From CAYXLW01 sp964466055 (GTDB lineage Bacteria; Patescibacteriota; Gracilibacteria; GCA-2401425), in contig CAYXLW010000001.1 of the NCBI GenBank assembly GCA_964466055.1, positions 299,284 through 363,283 of the forward strand: a stretch of 64,000 bases of DNA, written 5' to 3'. The position numbers and the translations under genes were made by a program. This document shows, piece by piece, positions 34,454 to 42,043 of the stretch. The notes under the pieces are model-generated. The model was not told the origin of the DNA, did not search any database, and saw only the letters and a program-made list of their open reading frames with translations. Each line of letters opens with the position of its first letter. Positions within the stretch are counted from its first letter, which is position 1.

Positions 34454-36016
34454 ATGTCTAAAAAAGCTATTGTTCTCGGTTCAGGTGCGTATTGTATTGG
34501 TTCATCAGTTGAATTTGATTGGTGTAGTGTAAATGCCGTAGAAACTTTAAAAGAAAATGGATACGAAACAATAATGATAAATTATAACCCTGAAACTGTT
34601 TCCACAGATTACGATAATTGTGACAAGCTTTATTTCGATGAACTTTCACTTGAGAGAGTTTTGGATATTTATGACATAGAAAAACCAGATGGAATCCTGT
34701 TATCAACAGGAGGTCAAATTGCAAATAATATTGCTATGAGGCTTAAATCTAATGAAATGAAAGTGATGGGGACTGACCCTAATTCTATTCACAGGGCAGA
34801 AAGCAGGGATAAATTTTCAGAACTTTGTGATGAATTAGGAGTAGATCAGCCTCAATGGGAAGCTTTTGCTACTCTTGAAGAGGCAGAACAATTTGCAGAG
34901 AATGTAGGTTATCCTGTTCTTATAAGACCTAGCTATGTTTTATCAGGTGCGGCTATGAGTGTTGCTCACAATACTGATGAATTAGAAGCTTATTTACGAA
35001 AAGCTGTAAAGATTTCGGTAGAGGCACCAGTAGTAGTTTCAAAATTTGAAGTTGGAGCTCGTGAAATAGAAATAGATGCGGTAGGGCATAAAGGAGAAAT
35101 GATATTATATGCAATATCTGAACATGTAGAGAATGCAGGTGTTCATTCTGGTGACGCTACAGTTGTACTACCTCCACAAAAAGTTTATTTAGAAACAATA
35201 AAAAGAATCCAAGATATTGCCAAAAAACTATGTAAAGAATTAAAAATCACAGGTCCTTTTAATATGCAATTTTTAGCTAAAAATAATAATATAAAAGTTA
35301 TTGAGCTAAATCTTCGTGCCAGTAGATCTTTTCCGTTTGTTTCAAAAACTACAGGACATAACTTTATTAAAGTTGCTACAGAAAGTATTTTAGGTAAAGT
35401 TCTTCCCAAGGAAGAAAGAAAACGTCTTTATCAAACTTTAGATTTAGATCATGTATGTGTAAAAGCTCCGCAATTCTCATTTCCTAGACTTAAAGGGGCT
35501 GATCCTATTCTTGGTGTTGAAATGGCTTCTACCGGTGAGGTAGGTTGTTTCGGAGCTGATTTAGAAGAAGCTTTTTTAAAGTCTATGCTTTCTGTAGGGT
35601 TCAGATTGCCTAAAGAAAATATTTATATTTCAGCTGGTAAATTAGAAGATAAATCTGACATGATTAATGTTGCCAAAACTTTTCAGAAAATGGGAATGAA
35701 AATATATTCTTCTGAGGGAACTGCAGAATTTTTGAAACAAGCTGGAGTTAAAAATATTACTCCTTTGAAAAAAGCTAGTGAGAAAGGTAAGAATATTGTT
35801 GATATGCTTAGAGATAAGAAAATCGATTTGGTTATAAATATACCAAAGCATTACACTCGTGATGAACAAACTGATGGATATAAAATTCGTAGACAAGCTA
35901 TTGATGTGAATGTTCCTCTTATAACAAATGTACAAGTTGCTAAATTGCTTGTTAGAGCTATGAAAAAGTATTGTATAGATGATTTAAAGATAGAACCTTG
36001 GGGGAAATATAATTAA
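34454..36016 (+). CDS. carB: carbamoyl-phosphate synthase large chain, C-terminal half
   Basis: 520 aa. Starts with the second-half signature KAIVLGSGAYCIGSSVEFDW. The ATP-grasp domain contains LSTGGQIANNIAMRL, GYPVLIRPSYVLSGAAMSVA, GPFNMQFLAKNN and ELNLRASRSFPFVSKTTGHN. Residues ~385-500 form the MGS-like regulatory domain (GMKIYSSEGTAEFLKQAGV, LVINIPKHY), which in other bacteria binds allosteric nucleotides. It carries out the carbamate phosphorylation step. It directly follows the thioredoxin-like gene (3-nt gap), 1.4 kb after the first half. Both halves keep their active-site motifs, so the split gene is probably functional. Confidence 0.94.
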   Translation: MSKKAIVLGSGAYCIGSSVEFDWCSVNAVETLKENGYETIMINYNPETVSTDYDNCDKLYFDELSLERVLDIYDIEKPDGILLSTGGQIANNIAMRLKSNEMKVMGTDPNSIHRAESRDKFSELCDELGVDQPQWEAFATLEEAEQFAENVGYPVLIRPSYVLSGAAMSVAHNTDELEAYLRKAVKISVEAPVVVSKFEVGAREIEIDAVGHKGEMILYAISEHVENAGVHSGDATVVLPPQKVYLETIKRIQDIAKKLCKELKITGPFNMQFLAKNNNIKVIELNLRASRSFPFVSKTTGHNFIKVATESILGKVLPKEERKRLYQTLDLDHVCVKAPQFSFPRLKGADPILGVEMASTGEVGCFGADLEEAFLKSMLSVGFRLPKENIYISAGKLEDKSDMINVAKTFQKMGMKIYSSEGTAEFLKQAGVKNITPLKKASEKGKNIVDMLRDKKIDLVINIPKHYTRDEQTDGYKIRRQAIDVNVPLITNVQVAKLLVRAMKKYCIDDLKIEPWGKYN

Positions 36017-36164
36017 TAATTGTCCGAGTTTTCTTTTGTTATTGTTTATAATAAAAGATGTTTTGAATAGTAAATGAGGGCAGTTTCGCTTTTGGCGTCT
36101 TACCCTCGGTTTTTTGGGTTTCGTAGGCATTTTCTTAAGCCTAGTCAACACTTTGTTCTGCTTA

Positions 36165-36524
36165 CTATTTTGGGGGTGGAGGGGTGGGGAAGAACTTGAT
36201 GGTAAGCTCCTCGCTGGTTGATGAGGTAACATCGTGCCATTTCGGCTTTTCCCCTTTTTCCCCTAAGAAACACTCATATCCACCTTTTTTGGTTTTTCTT
36301 ATGACAATTTCTTCAGTATAGACTGATATCTCTTCTCCAGTCGTTTTTAGTTTTACTGAAAATGTGGGTGTCAGTGAGGTGGTGGGGCTTGACTGTCTGA
36401 CTAATTGCAATATGCCTATGGCAATCAAACTAAGTAATCCCGCAATAAATATTTTGGTACGGCGGTTCTTGTTTCGAAGTGATTTTAAACTCAAGTTTAG
36501 CCTTATTAGTTGGTTGTTATCCAT
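36165..36524 (-). CDS. small single-span membrane protein with strong Shine-Dalgarno
   Basis: 119 aa. A basic N-terminus, then one membrane segment at ~25-42 (IFIAGLLSLIAIGILQLV), then an external-looking tail ending in FFPTPPPPK. No family recognised. GAGGAGGA lies 4 nt before the ATG, a canonical Shine-Dalgarno, while nearly all other genes here have none. G+C is also higher than around it. The upstream 200 nt can form several stable hairpins. A second short ORF (starting MPTKPKKPRVRRQKRN) lies downstream on the same strand but is not well supported. These points suggest acquired DNA or a specially regulated gene. Confidence 0.6.
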   Translation of the reverse strand: MDNNQLIRLNLSLKSLRNKNRRTKIFIAGLLSLIAIGILQLVRQSSPTTSLTPTFSVKLKTTGEEISVYTEEIVIRKTKKGGYECFLGEKGEKPKWHDVTSSTSEELTIKFFPTPPPPK

Positions 36525-36527
36525 TGT

Positions 36528-36535
36528 TCCTCCTC
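36528..36535 (-). promoter_or_regulatory. strong Shine-Dalgarno (unusual here)
   Basis: Minus-strand GAGGAGGA with four bases between GGAGG and ATG 36524. It is the only convincing Shine-Dalgarno noticed in the window. Confidence 0.8.
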
Positions 36536-36722
36536 GATCCTAGTAGTAGATTCTTCTGGATCGTTAGTTAACAAAAATATATTTAAATATTATTATCAAT
36601 TAGTGATCCAGAAGTTTTTTAGTAGGCAGAACATCTGTATTTGAGCTTATTTGGAATAAACAACATTATTGTAAAGTAAGTTCTTTAATTCCAATCCTCA
36701 AAGACAGATCAATACCTACTAA
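36536..36722 (-). ncRNA. candidate structured RNA or 5' leader
   Basis: A long rod is formed by nested arms: 36619-36626 with 36715-36722 (TTAGTAGG/CCTACTAA), then ATCTGT/ACAGAT, TTTGAG/CTCAAA and TTGGAAT/ATTCCAA, 27 pairs in register. Next to it, TTCTGGATC and GATCCAGAA (36554-36562 with 36605-36613) form a second hairpin. On the minus strand GATCC can instead pair with GGATC (36536-36540) just before the Shine-Dalgarno, giving mutually exclusive folds. Strand is inferred from position upstream of the minus-strand gene; a plus-strand small RNA is also possible. It matches no known family by eye. Confidence 0.5.
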
Positions 36723-36871
36723 TACCGTGTGTGTTAAAGAACTATTCAATCTAGGTATTCCTCAAAACAAAAATAAAAACCTTGTGTGTTGCTATTAACT
36801 ATTAAATCTCTGTGTCCCGCTTAATCGTATATATATTAATATTTTTATCTATATTTGTCAATAGTTGATTT

Positions 36872-36899
36872 TTGACTTTCAGTTTATTCACATTAAAAT
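36872..36899 (+). promoter_or_regulatory. rpsO promoter
   Basis: TTGACT (36872-36877), 16-nt spacer, TAAAAT (36894-36899). The start is predicted near 36906, giving an ~82-nt leader, longer than most here. Confidence 0.7.
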
Positions 36900-36909
36900 G
36901 ATTTTGCTC

Positions 36910-36957
36910 GCTAAAGAAGGTGCTTTTACTTTAAGTAAAATAGTTTCTTTCATTAGC
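36910..36957 (+). promoter_or_regulatory. rpsO leader hairpin, candidate S15 autoregulatory site
   Basis: GCTAA (36910-36914) pairs with TTAGC (36953-36957). Further pairs join AGAA to TTCT, and an inner perfect inverted repeat TTTTACTT/AAGTAAAA sits at the tip. Structured rpsO leaders that bind S15 are known in several bacterial groups. Whether this one does so is inference. Confidence 0.5.
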
Positions 36958-36987
36958 ATAGTAATTATTCCTTAACCTAAACTAACT

Positions 36988-37254
36988 ATGGATCGAGCAC
37001 CAACAAGAGATGAGCTTATAAAAAAGTACCAATCTCACGCTAAAGACACCGGATCTGCTCCAGTGCAAATTATATTACTTACTTGGGCAATTAATAAATT
37101 GACAGAACATCTCAAGGTTCATAAAAAAGATGTTCATTCAAAGCAAGGGTTGATTGTTATGGTAGGGAAACGAAGAAAACTTTTAGATTATTTAAAAGTA
37201 AAATCGTCTGAAAAATATAAAGAGCTTATTACAGAACTAGGTATTAGAAAATAG
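36988..37254 (+). CDS. rpsO: 30S ribosomal protein S15
   Basis: 88 aa, standard length. Binds 16S rRNA early in assembly of the platform of the small subunit. Recognised by TGSAPVQIILLTWAINKLTEHL, VHKKDVHSKQGLIVMVGKRRKLLDYL and the closing ELGIRK. A single gene with its own promoter, a structured leader and a strong terminator; pnp, often next to rpsO, is absent here. Confidence 0.97.
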   Translation: MDRAPTRDELIKKYQSHAKDTGSAPVQIILLTWAINKLTEHLKVHKKDVHSKQGLIVMVGKRRKLLDYLKVKSSEKYKELITELGIRK

Positions 37255-37277
37255 TATACACACATTCTGTGGTATAT

Positions 37278-37310
37278 AAAAATCACACCTAAGTATTGGG
37301 TGTGATTTTT
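37278..37310 (+). terminator. rpsO terminator
   Basis: AAAAATCACACC pairs with GGTGTGATTTTT around a short loop, with T-runs in both directions. It may also serve the convergent lipoprotein gene ending at 37337. Confidence 0.9.
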
Positions 37311-37336
37311 ATTTCTTTAAAATATTTTAATTTTAT

Positions 37337-38134
37337 TTAATTTGTTATTCTATTAGAATAACTTTCTTCAAGACTATTAACTGGATTTGTATCAGAAATA
37401 TTATTTTCAGGAGGTATTATAGTAGTTATATCAGTTTTAATTCCTAATGTAGTTTTTGTGATATCATTGTTTTGAATGTTTTCTACAGTATTTAAAATCC
37501 CAACACATCTTACGTAAGCAAGTCCTATTTCTTTATCTACAAGTACTCCATCTCCATAATAAAAACTATAAGCAAAATTATGTTGAGTCCAGTAAGTTTC
37601 ATTTAAGTTTTTAAAAATAGAAGTGTCTATTTTTTCAGGAGTATTTTTCAAAATTGTTTTTAAGGCTTCAACTTCAGGAATATAGAATGCTTGTCCATAT
37701 GACATTTCTCCAAATTTTTTGCAGTAATTTTTTGCTTCAATATAAGTCATAAGACCAGATTTAGAAGCATCTTTTTCCCATACATATCCATTTTCTTTGT
37801 CTTCGTATACTAATTCTTCAGGAATATCGAATACATCAGTATTTTTTTCTTTAGTTACTTCAAGTTTTGGGAAATCTACAAATTGAGTTGTTCCTGTTGT
37901 TTTATCATTAACCATTAATTTTGCTTGTAAATAATAATCTCCAAAATCTGTTTTCTCTCCTTTTAATAAGGAATCGACCTCATTTTCAATGTTCATACGC
38001 ATGCCATTTGCAAGTGTTACAATTGTTTCTTTAGTTCCATCGTCAAATGGATTTGTTAAATTAGCAGAGAAATCTCCTCCTATGCACGAAGTTAAGATTA
38101 TTGTCAGTAGGAACATTCCGATTAATTTTTTCAT
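37337..38134 (-). CDS. lipoprotein with DUF1566-like domain
   Basis: 265 aa. Lipobox ILTSC gives lipidation at Cys17, followed by GGDFSANL. Residues ~115-215 match the DUF1566/Lcl C-terminal pattern: YVWEKDASKSGLMTYIEAKNYC, YGQAFYIPEVEALKTIL, YWTQHNFAYSFYYGDG and GLAYVRCV. The last ~45 residues (from VENIQNND) are nearly identical in DNA to the end of the upstream paralogue (126 nt, 37362-37487 versus 38197-38322). It follows that gene by 34 nt, in one operon. Surface role likely; function unknown. Confidence 0.8.
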   Translation of the reverse strand: MKKLIGMFLLTIILTSCIGGDFSANLTNPFDDGTKETIVTLANGMRMNIENEVDSLLKGEKTDFGDYYLQAKLMVNDKTTGTTQFVDFPKLEVTKEKNTDVFDIPEELVYEDKENGYVWEKDASKSGLMTYIEAKNYCKKFGEMSYGQAFYIPEVEALKTILKNTPEKIDTSIFKNLNETYWTQHNFAYSFYYGDGVLVDKEIGLAYVRCVGILNTVENIQNNDITKTTLGIKTDITTIIPPENNISDTNPVNSLEESYSNRITN

Positions 38135-38168
38135 GACTTTTTAATTAATAAGTAATTATTATAAATTT

Positions 38169-39008
38169 TTATTTAATTATTATTTCGTTAGAATTGCTTT
38201 CTTCAAGACTATTAACTGGATTTGTATCAGAAACATTATTTTCAGGAGGTGTTATAGTAGTTATATCAGTTTTAATTCCTAATGTATTTTTTGTGACATC
38301 ATTGTTTTGAATGTTTTCTACAGGTTCAGTTTGTTCTGGCATAGTATCTATGTCATTTTGTATTGTTGTAGCTTCAATGTTATTTTCAGATATTTCTTCG
38401 TTATTTGCATCTTCATCGTCAGTAAGTACTTCAGTTACTTCTATTTCAGGAGTAATATCTTCAGATGGAACATATATTACTTCAGGAGGGGTTTGATATA
38501 TATATTTGTTTGCTGGGATAAATGCTGGAGTTTGAGGTTCTTCTATTGCGATACTTTCACTTTCATCAAAAACGACTTCATCTTTATCATTTATTTGAGT
38601 TGATGGTTCATTTGCTGGATTATTTTCGTTTCTAAATTCTTCAACTTTTTCTATTTTTTCTTTTTCCTCCCTAATTGATAAAAGTTTTTCATATCTTTCT
38701 TTTTTATTTTCATAATCAAAAATCCTCACTTGGTTATTAATAAATGGGAAAGGTAACACTTGTTTTATTTCACCGTTTTTATCAAGCAGAACTATGGTTG
38801 ATTGTATTTCATAATTTTTAAATTTTATACTTTCTCCTAAAATAATACTTTGAATATCTCTGCGTAAATCATAAATACTTCCGTCTAATAATGAAATTTC
38901 TATACTTGGATAAAATTCCTTTTCTTTTAGTAAATTAGCAGAAAAATCTCCTAATGAACAAGATGTTAAGATTAGTAATAATGCTAAGATAGTAACTTTA
39001 TATTTCAT
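38169..39008 (-). CDS. lipoprotein paralogous to the next gene at both ends
   Basis: 279 aa. Lipobox ILTSC then SLGDFSANL, the same N-terminal motif as the downstream lipoprotein. It shares a short region on glycine-containing strands (LLDGSIYDLRRDI, LGESIKFKNYEIQSTIVL) that aligns with the start of the sister protein. The middle is low-complexity, acidic and rich in Glu, Pro and Thr, with no DUF1566 region. The C-terminus from VENIQNND is shared almost exactly. A promoter with 17-nt spacing lies upstream, so this is the first gene of the pair. The shared ends with different middles suggest duplication plus domain exchange. Confidence 0.75.
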   Translation of the reverse strand: MKYKVTILALLLILTSCSLGDFSANLLKEKEFYPSIEISLLDGSIYDLRRDIQSIILGESIKFKNYEIQSTIVLLDKNGEIKQVLPFPFINNQVRIFDYENKKERYEKLLSIREEKEKIEKVEEFRNENNPANEPSTQINDKDEVVFDESESIAIEEPQTPAFIPANKYIYQTPPEVIYVPSEDITPEIEVTEVLTDDEDANNEEISENNIEATTIQNDIDTMPEQTEPVENIQNNDVTKNTLGIKTDITTITPPENNVSDTNPVNSLEESNSNEIIIK

Positions 39009-39030
39009 ATTTATTTTTGTATTTCATATT

Positions 39031-39059
39031 ATTGTATCATTTTTCTGATAAAAAAACAA
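39031..39059 (-). promoter_or_regulatory. promoter of the lipoprotein pair
   Basis: Minus strand: TTGTTT (39054-39059), 17-nt spacer, TACAAT (39031-39036). Leader ~16 nt. Confidence 0.65.
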
Positions 39060-39091
39060 GGTTTTACTATCATAGTTATTGCATAATCTCT

Positions 39092-39120
39092 TTGAGCTTA
39101 AAGATATATTCCATTACAAT
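39092..39120 (+). promoter_or_regulatory. gpmI promoter
   Basis: TTGAGC (39092-39097), 17-nt spacer, TACAAT (39115-39120). The leader to ATG 39141 is about 14 nt (or 20 nt to ATG 39147). Confidence 0.6.
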
Positions 39121-39140
39121 AAAACACACATATAAATATA

Positions 39141-40763
39141 ATGAAAATGTCAAAAAAACGAGCTATGCTCATAATATTAGATGGGTTTGGAGAAGGCAAA
39201 AAAGAATCAACAAATGCAATTTATGCAGCAAATACTCCGTTTATTGATTCTTTAAAAGAAAATCATTCTTGGAGTCTGCTAGAACCAGGAGGAGAAACAG
39301 TAGGTGTATTGCCAGGGCAAACTGGAGGAAGTGATGTTGGGCACAATACAATTGGGGCAGGAAGAGTTATAAGACAACCAATAAAAATTATTTATGACTC
39401 AATTCAAGATAAAAGTTTTTTTGGAAATAAAGACTTAGTTTCAGCAATAAATCATGCAAAAAAGAATAATTCAAATCTTCATCTTTTAGGAATAGGAGCA
39501 GATTCATTTATACATTCTCATACTCAATTTATTTATGCTCTTTTAGATTTATGTGAAAAAGAGAATTTTTCAGGTGATAAAGTTTTCCTCCATTTAGCTG
39601 CTGATGGAAGAGATAATCCTATGGATTCAAGCTTAGGGTTTTTTACTGAAATTGAAAATAAATGCAAAGAGAAGAGGATTGGTAAAATAGCTTCACTTTT
39701 TGGCAGATTTTATTTAGATAGAGGTGAAAATTGGGATAGAACAGAAAAATTATATAATTTATTAACTGATAAGAATCAAAAATTTATTAGTGATTGGAAA
39801 AGTTACTTTAAAGAAAATTATAGGAAAAATATTTCGGATGAACTTTTAGATCCAATTGCTATTGGGAATGAAGATGGCATTTTACCAAGAATAAAAAATA
39901 ATGATGCTGTTATTAATTTCAATTATAGAGCGGATAGGGAAAGGCAAATTACAGAAGTTTTAACTGAGGGGAATTTTAAAGAGTTTGATAGAAATGTTGA
40001 TATTCCTGATCTTGTTCAGGAATCTAAAATAACCAAAGAACTAGATTCCCGCATACGCGGGAATGGCAATAATGGTTTAAACAATTTATATTATGTAGGT
40101 TTTATTCAATATTCGCCTAAATTAAAAAACGCTCATTATGCATTTGAAGAAGAACAAGCAAATATTTGTCTTTCTGAAATTATAGATCAAGCAGGAATTA
40201 ACCAGATGCATGTTGCAGGAAGAGAAAAAATAATTTTTGTTACATACAACCTAAATCGTTGTGAAAACTTAAATTTAGAAACTGAAAGTGATGCAACTGC
40301 ACCTCAAACAAAAGAAGTTAGAACATTTGATTTAAATCCTGAAATGTCAGCGCCTAATTTAACTAAGATTCTTTTAGATGAATTAGAAAGAGACAAGCAG
40401 GATGTTTATGTAGTTAATTATGAAAACTGTGACCAAGTTGGACATACAGGTAATCTGAAAGCTGCTATTACAGCAGTTGAGGCTGTTGATAAATCTTTAT
40501 CTCAAGTTATTCCTAAAGCTTTAGAAAAAGGATTTGAAATAATTATCACTGCGGATCATGGTAATGCCGACGTTATGGTAGATGAAAATGGTAATCCTCA
40601 TACTGCACATTCACACAATAAAGTTCCTTGTATATTTGTTTCTAATAAACGAAAAGTAAAAATTAAAGATGGGGTACTTTCTGATATTGCTCCAACTTTT
40701 TTGAATATTTTAGGTATTGATGCACATGAAGAAATGACAGGAAAGTGTTTAATAGATAACTAA
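39141..40763 (+). CDS. gpmI: 2,3-bisphosphoglycerate-independent phosphoglycerate mutase
   Basis: Interconverts 3- and 2-phosphoglycerate in glycolysis. 540 aa, alkaline-phosphatase superfamily with two metal sites. Motifs: LIILDGFGEG near the start, GGSDVGHNTIGAGRVI with the phospho-accepting Ser, HLAADGRD, NFNYRADRERQI, CDQVGHTGNLKAA, TADHGNADVM and HSHNKVPC. ATG 39147 (MSKKRA) is an alternative start. After QESKITKE a stretch reading LDSRIRGNGNNGLNN is encoded by a dRS3-like palindrome (40045-40064). It looks like an in-frame repeat insertion of about 12 residues between conserved blocks. Likely co-transcribed with thyA (34-nt gap). Confidence 0.96.
   Translation: MKMSKKRAMLIILDGFGEGKKESTNAIYAANTPFIDSLKENHSWSLLEPGGETVGVLPGQTGGSDVGHNTIGAGRVIRQPIKIIYDSIQDKSFFGNKDLVSAINHAKKNNSNLHLLGIGADSFIHSHTQFIYALLDLCEKENFSGDKVFLHLAADGRDNPMDSSLGFFTEIENKCKEKRIGKIASLFGRFYLDRGENWDRTEKLYNLLTDKNQKFISDWKSYFKENYRKNISDELLDPIAIGNEDGILPRIKNNDAVINFNYRADRERQITEVLTEGNFKEFDRNVDIPDLVQESKITKELDSRIRGNGNNGLNNLYYVGFIQYSPKLKNAHYAFEEEQANICLSEIIDQAGINQMHVAGREKIIFVTYNLNRCENLNLETESDATAPQTKEVRTFDLNPEMSAPNLTKILLDELERDKQDVYVVNYENCDQVGHTGNLKAAITAVEAVDKSLSQVIPKALEKGFEIIITADHGNADVMVDENGNPHTAHSHNKVPCIFVSNKRKVKIKDGVLSDIAPTFLNILGIDAHEEMTGKCLIDN
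40045..40064 (+). repeat. dRS3-like palindrome inside gpmI
   Basis: ATTCCC-N8-GGGAAT with arms extended to ATTCCCGC/GCGGGAAT. About 30 bp around it (from CTAG to GGCAA) match the intergenic copy at 51747-51766 with two or three differences. Confidence 0.9.
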
Positions 40764-40797
40764 AAAATTTAAAATTATATATTCTAAATTATAGACA

Positions 40798-41592
40798 ATG
40801 AGACAATACCTTGATTTAATGACCCATGTTTTAAAAAACGGAGTAGAAAAAAATGATAGAACGGGAACAGGAACAAAGAGTGTTTTTGGATATCAAATGA
40901 GATTTGATTTAAGTAAAGGATTCCCATGTTTAACAACAAAAAAATTACATTTAAGATCAATAATTCATGAACTTCTTTGGTTTTTAAAAGGAGAAACAAA
41001 TATAGAATATCTTAAAGAAAATAATGTAAGAATTTGGGATGAGTGGGCTGATGAAAATGGAGAACTTGGCCCTGTTTATGGGAAACAATGGAGGAGATGG
41101 GAAACAGAAGATGGGGGAATAATCGATCAAATTTCGAATGTAGTTGATCTAATTAAAAATAAGCCAGATTCCAGACGTATGATTGTTAGTGCTTGGAATG
41201 TTGGTGAAATTGATAAAATGGCACTTCCTCCTTGTCATATGATGTTTCAGTTTTATGTCGCAGATGGAAAACTTTCATGTCAATTATACCAACGAAGTGC
41301 AGATATATTTCTTGGAGTTCCTTTTAACATTGCTTCATATTCGTTACTTTTAATGATGATGGCTCAAGTTACAGATCTTAAGGTCGGAGAATTTATTCAT
41401 ACATTTGGAGATGCTCATATCTATTCAAATCATTACGAGCAATGTGAATTACAACTATCAAGAGAGACCAGAGAATTACCTAAAATGAAAATTAATCCAA
41501 ATGTAAAAAGTATTTTCGATTTCAGATTTGAAGATTTTGAACTTCTGAATTATAATCCTTATCCACATATTAAAGGTAAAGTTGCAGTATAA
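40798..41592 (+). CDS. thyA: thymidylate synthase
   Basis: Converts dUMP to dTMP with methylene-tetrahydrofolate. 264 aa, the same length as the E. coli enzyme. Catalytic Cys146 is in ALPPCHMMFQFYV. Other conserved blocks are RTGTGTKSVFGYQMRFDL, LLWFLKGETNI, GPVYGKQWRRW, SRRMIVSAWN, CQLYQRSADIFLGVPFN and GDAHIYSNH. The second gene of a likely gpmI-thyA transcript; dihydrofolate reductase is not adjacent. Confidence 0.98.
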   Translation: MRQYLDLMTHVLKNGVEKNDRTGTGTKSVFGYQMRFDLSKGFPCLTTKKLHLRSIIHELLWFLKGETNIEYLKENNVRIWDEWADENGELGPVYGKQWRRWETEDGGIIDQISNVVDLIKNKPDSRRMIVSAWNVGEIDKMALPPCHMMFQFYVADGKLSCQLYQRSADIFLGVPFNIASYSLLLMMMAQVTDLKVGEFIHTFGDAHIYSNHYEQCELQLSRETRELPKMKINPNVKSIFDFRFEDFELLNYNPYPHIKGKVAV

Positions 41593-41661
41593 AATTTTTA
41601 TATGATATAAAAAAACTTAATTATAGCTATTCTTTTTAGAAAAAAAATATTTAATTAAAAA

Positions 41662-42027
41662 ATGAATAAAGAAATCCATTCAAATTTTGACTATCAGAGA
41701 GAGAGAGAGAGGTACCTAAAAAGGTTTGTCGATTTCAGAGAAAATTATTTAGATGATTTACCTGATTATGAGCTAATGCCATATCATGAAAATTACCATA
41801 AATATAAATGCAGGATGGCGTTTTTTGTAGCTGTAAGAAATGCGATTGACTTTTTAATTAGAGAAAGCTTCATAACTAACAAAAACATTGTAAAAGAAGG
41901 GAATAATTTTGTTTTATATACAAAGGAAATGGGGGAAAAACCATATCCTGGATTCACTACAAGGGAAGAAATAGATATGGTTAACTATATTCTTGATTTA
42001 TTTATTGAAGAATTAAAAAAAAGTTAA
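41662..42027 (+). CDS. small cytosolic hypothetical protein
   Basis: 121 aa, mainly helical and charged, no signal peptide or membrane span. The N-terminus contains RERERY encoded by an (AG)8 microsatellite at 41696-41711. Then come a tyrosine-rich segment (YELMPYHENYHKYKCR), a hydrophobic helix (AFFVAVRNAIDFLI) and a C-terminal helix. No family recognised. It lies 69 nt after thyA and may be on the same transcript; no Shine-Dalgarno. Confidence 0.55.
   Translation: MNKEIHSNFDYQRERERYLKRFVDFRENYLDDLPDYELMPYHENYHKYKCRMAFFVAVRNAIDFLIRESFITNKNIVKEGNNFVLYTKEMGEKPYPGFTTREEIDMVNYILDLFIEELKKS
41696..41711 (+). repeat. (AG)8 dinucleotide microsatellite
   Basis: Eight AG units, 12 codons into the 121-aa gene. 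A one-unit change would shift the frame. Confidence 0.85.
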
Positions 42028-42043
42028 AATCAATTATTCGTCA

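Larger units (their letters stand above)
36525..36987. other. 463-nt non-coding region before rpsO
   Basis: Holds the structured region at 36536-36722 and, further right, the rpsO promoter and leader hairpin. The stretch 36723-36870 is A/T-rich with no clear feature, except TTAAAGAAC (36734-36742), which could pair with GTTCTTTAA inside the long rod. Confidence 0.5.

Noticed and set aside
35984..36232. 82-aa minus-strand ORF overlapping carB and the membrane gene
   Set aside because: Overlaps supported genes at both ends; only its later part (from MPTKPKK) is even possible.
36040..36530. RNase P RNA or tmRNA in the GC-richer region
   Set aside because: No conserved RNase P core or tmRNA ends are visible, and the region is explained by a membrane-protein gene.
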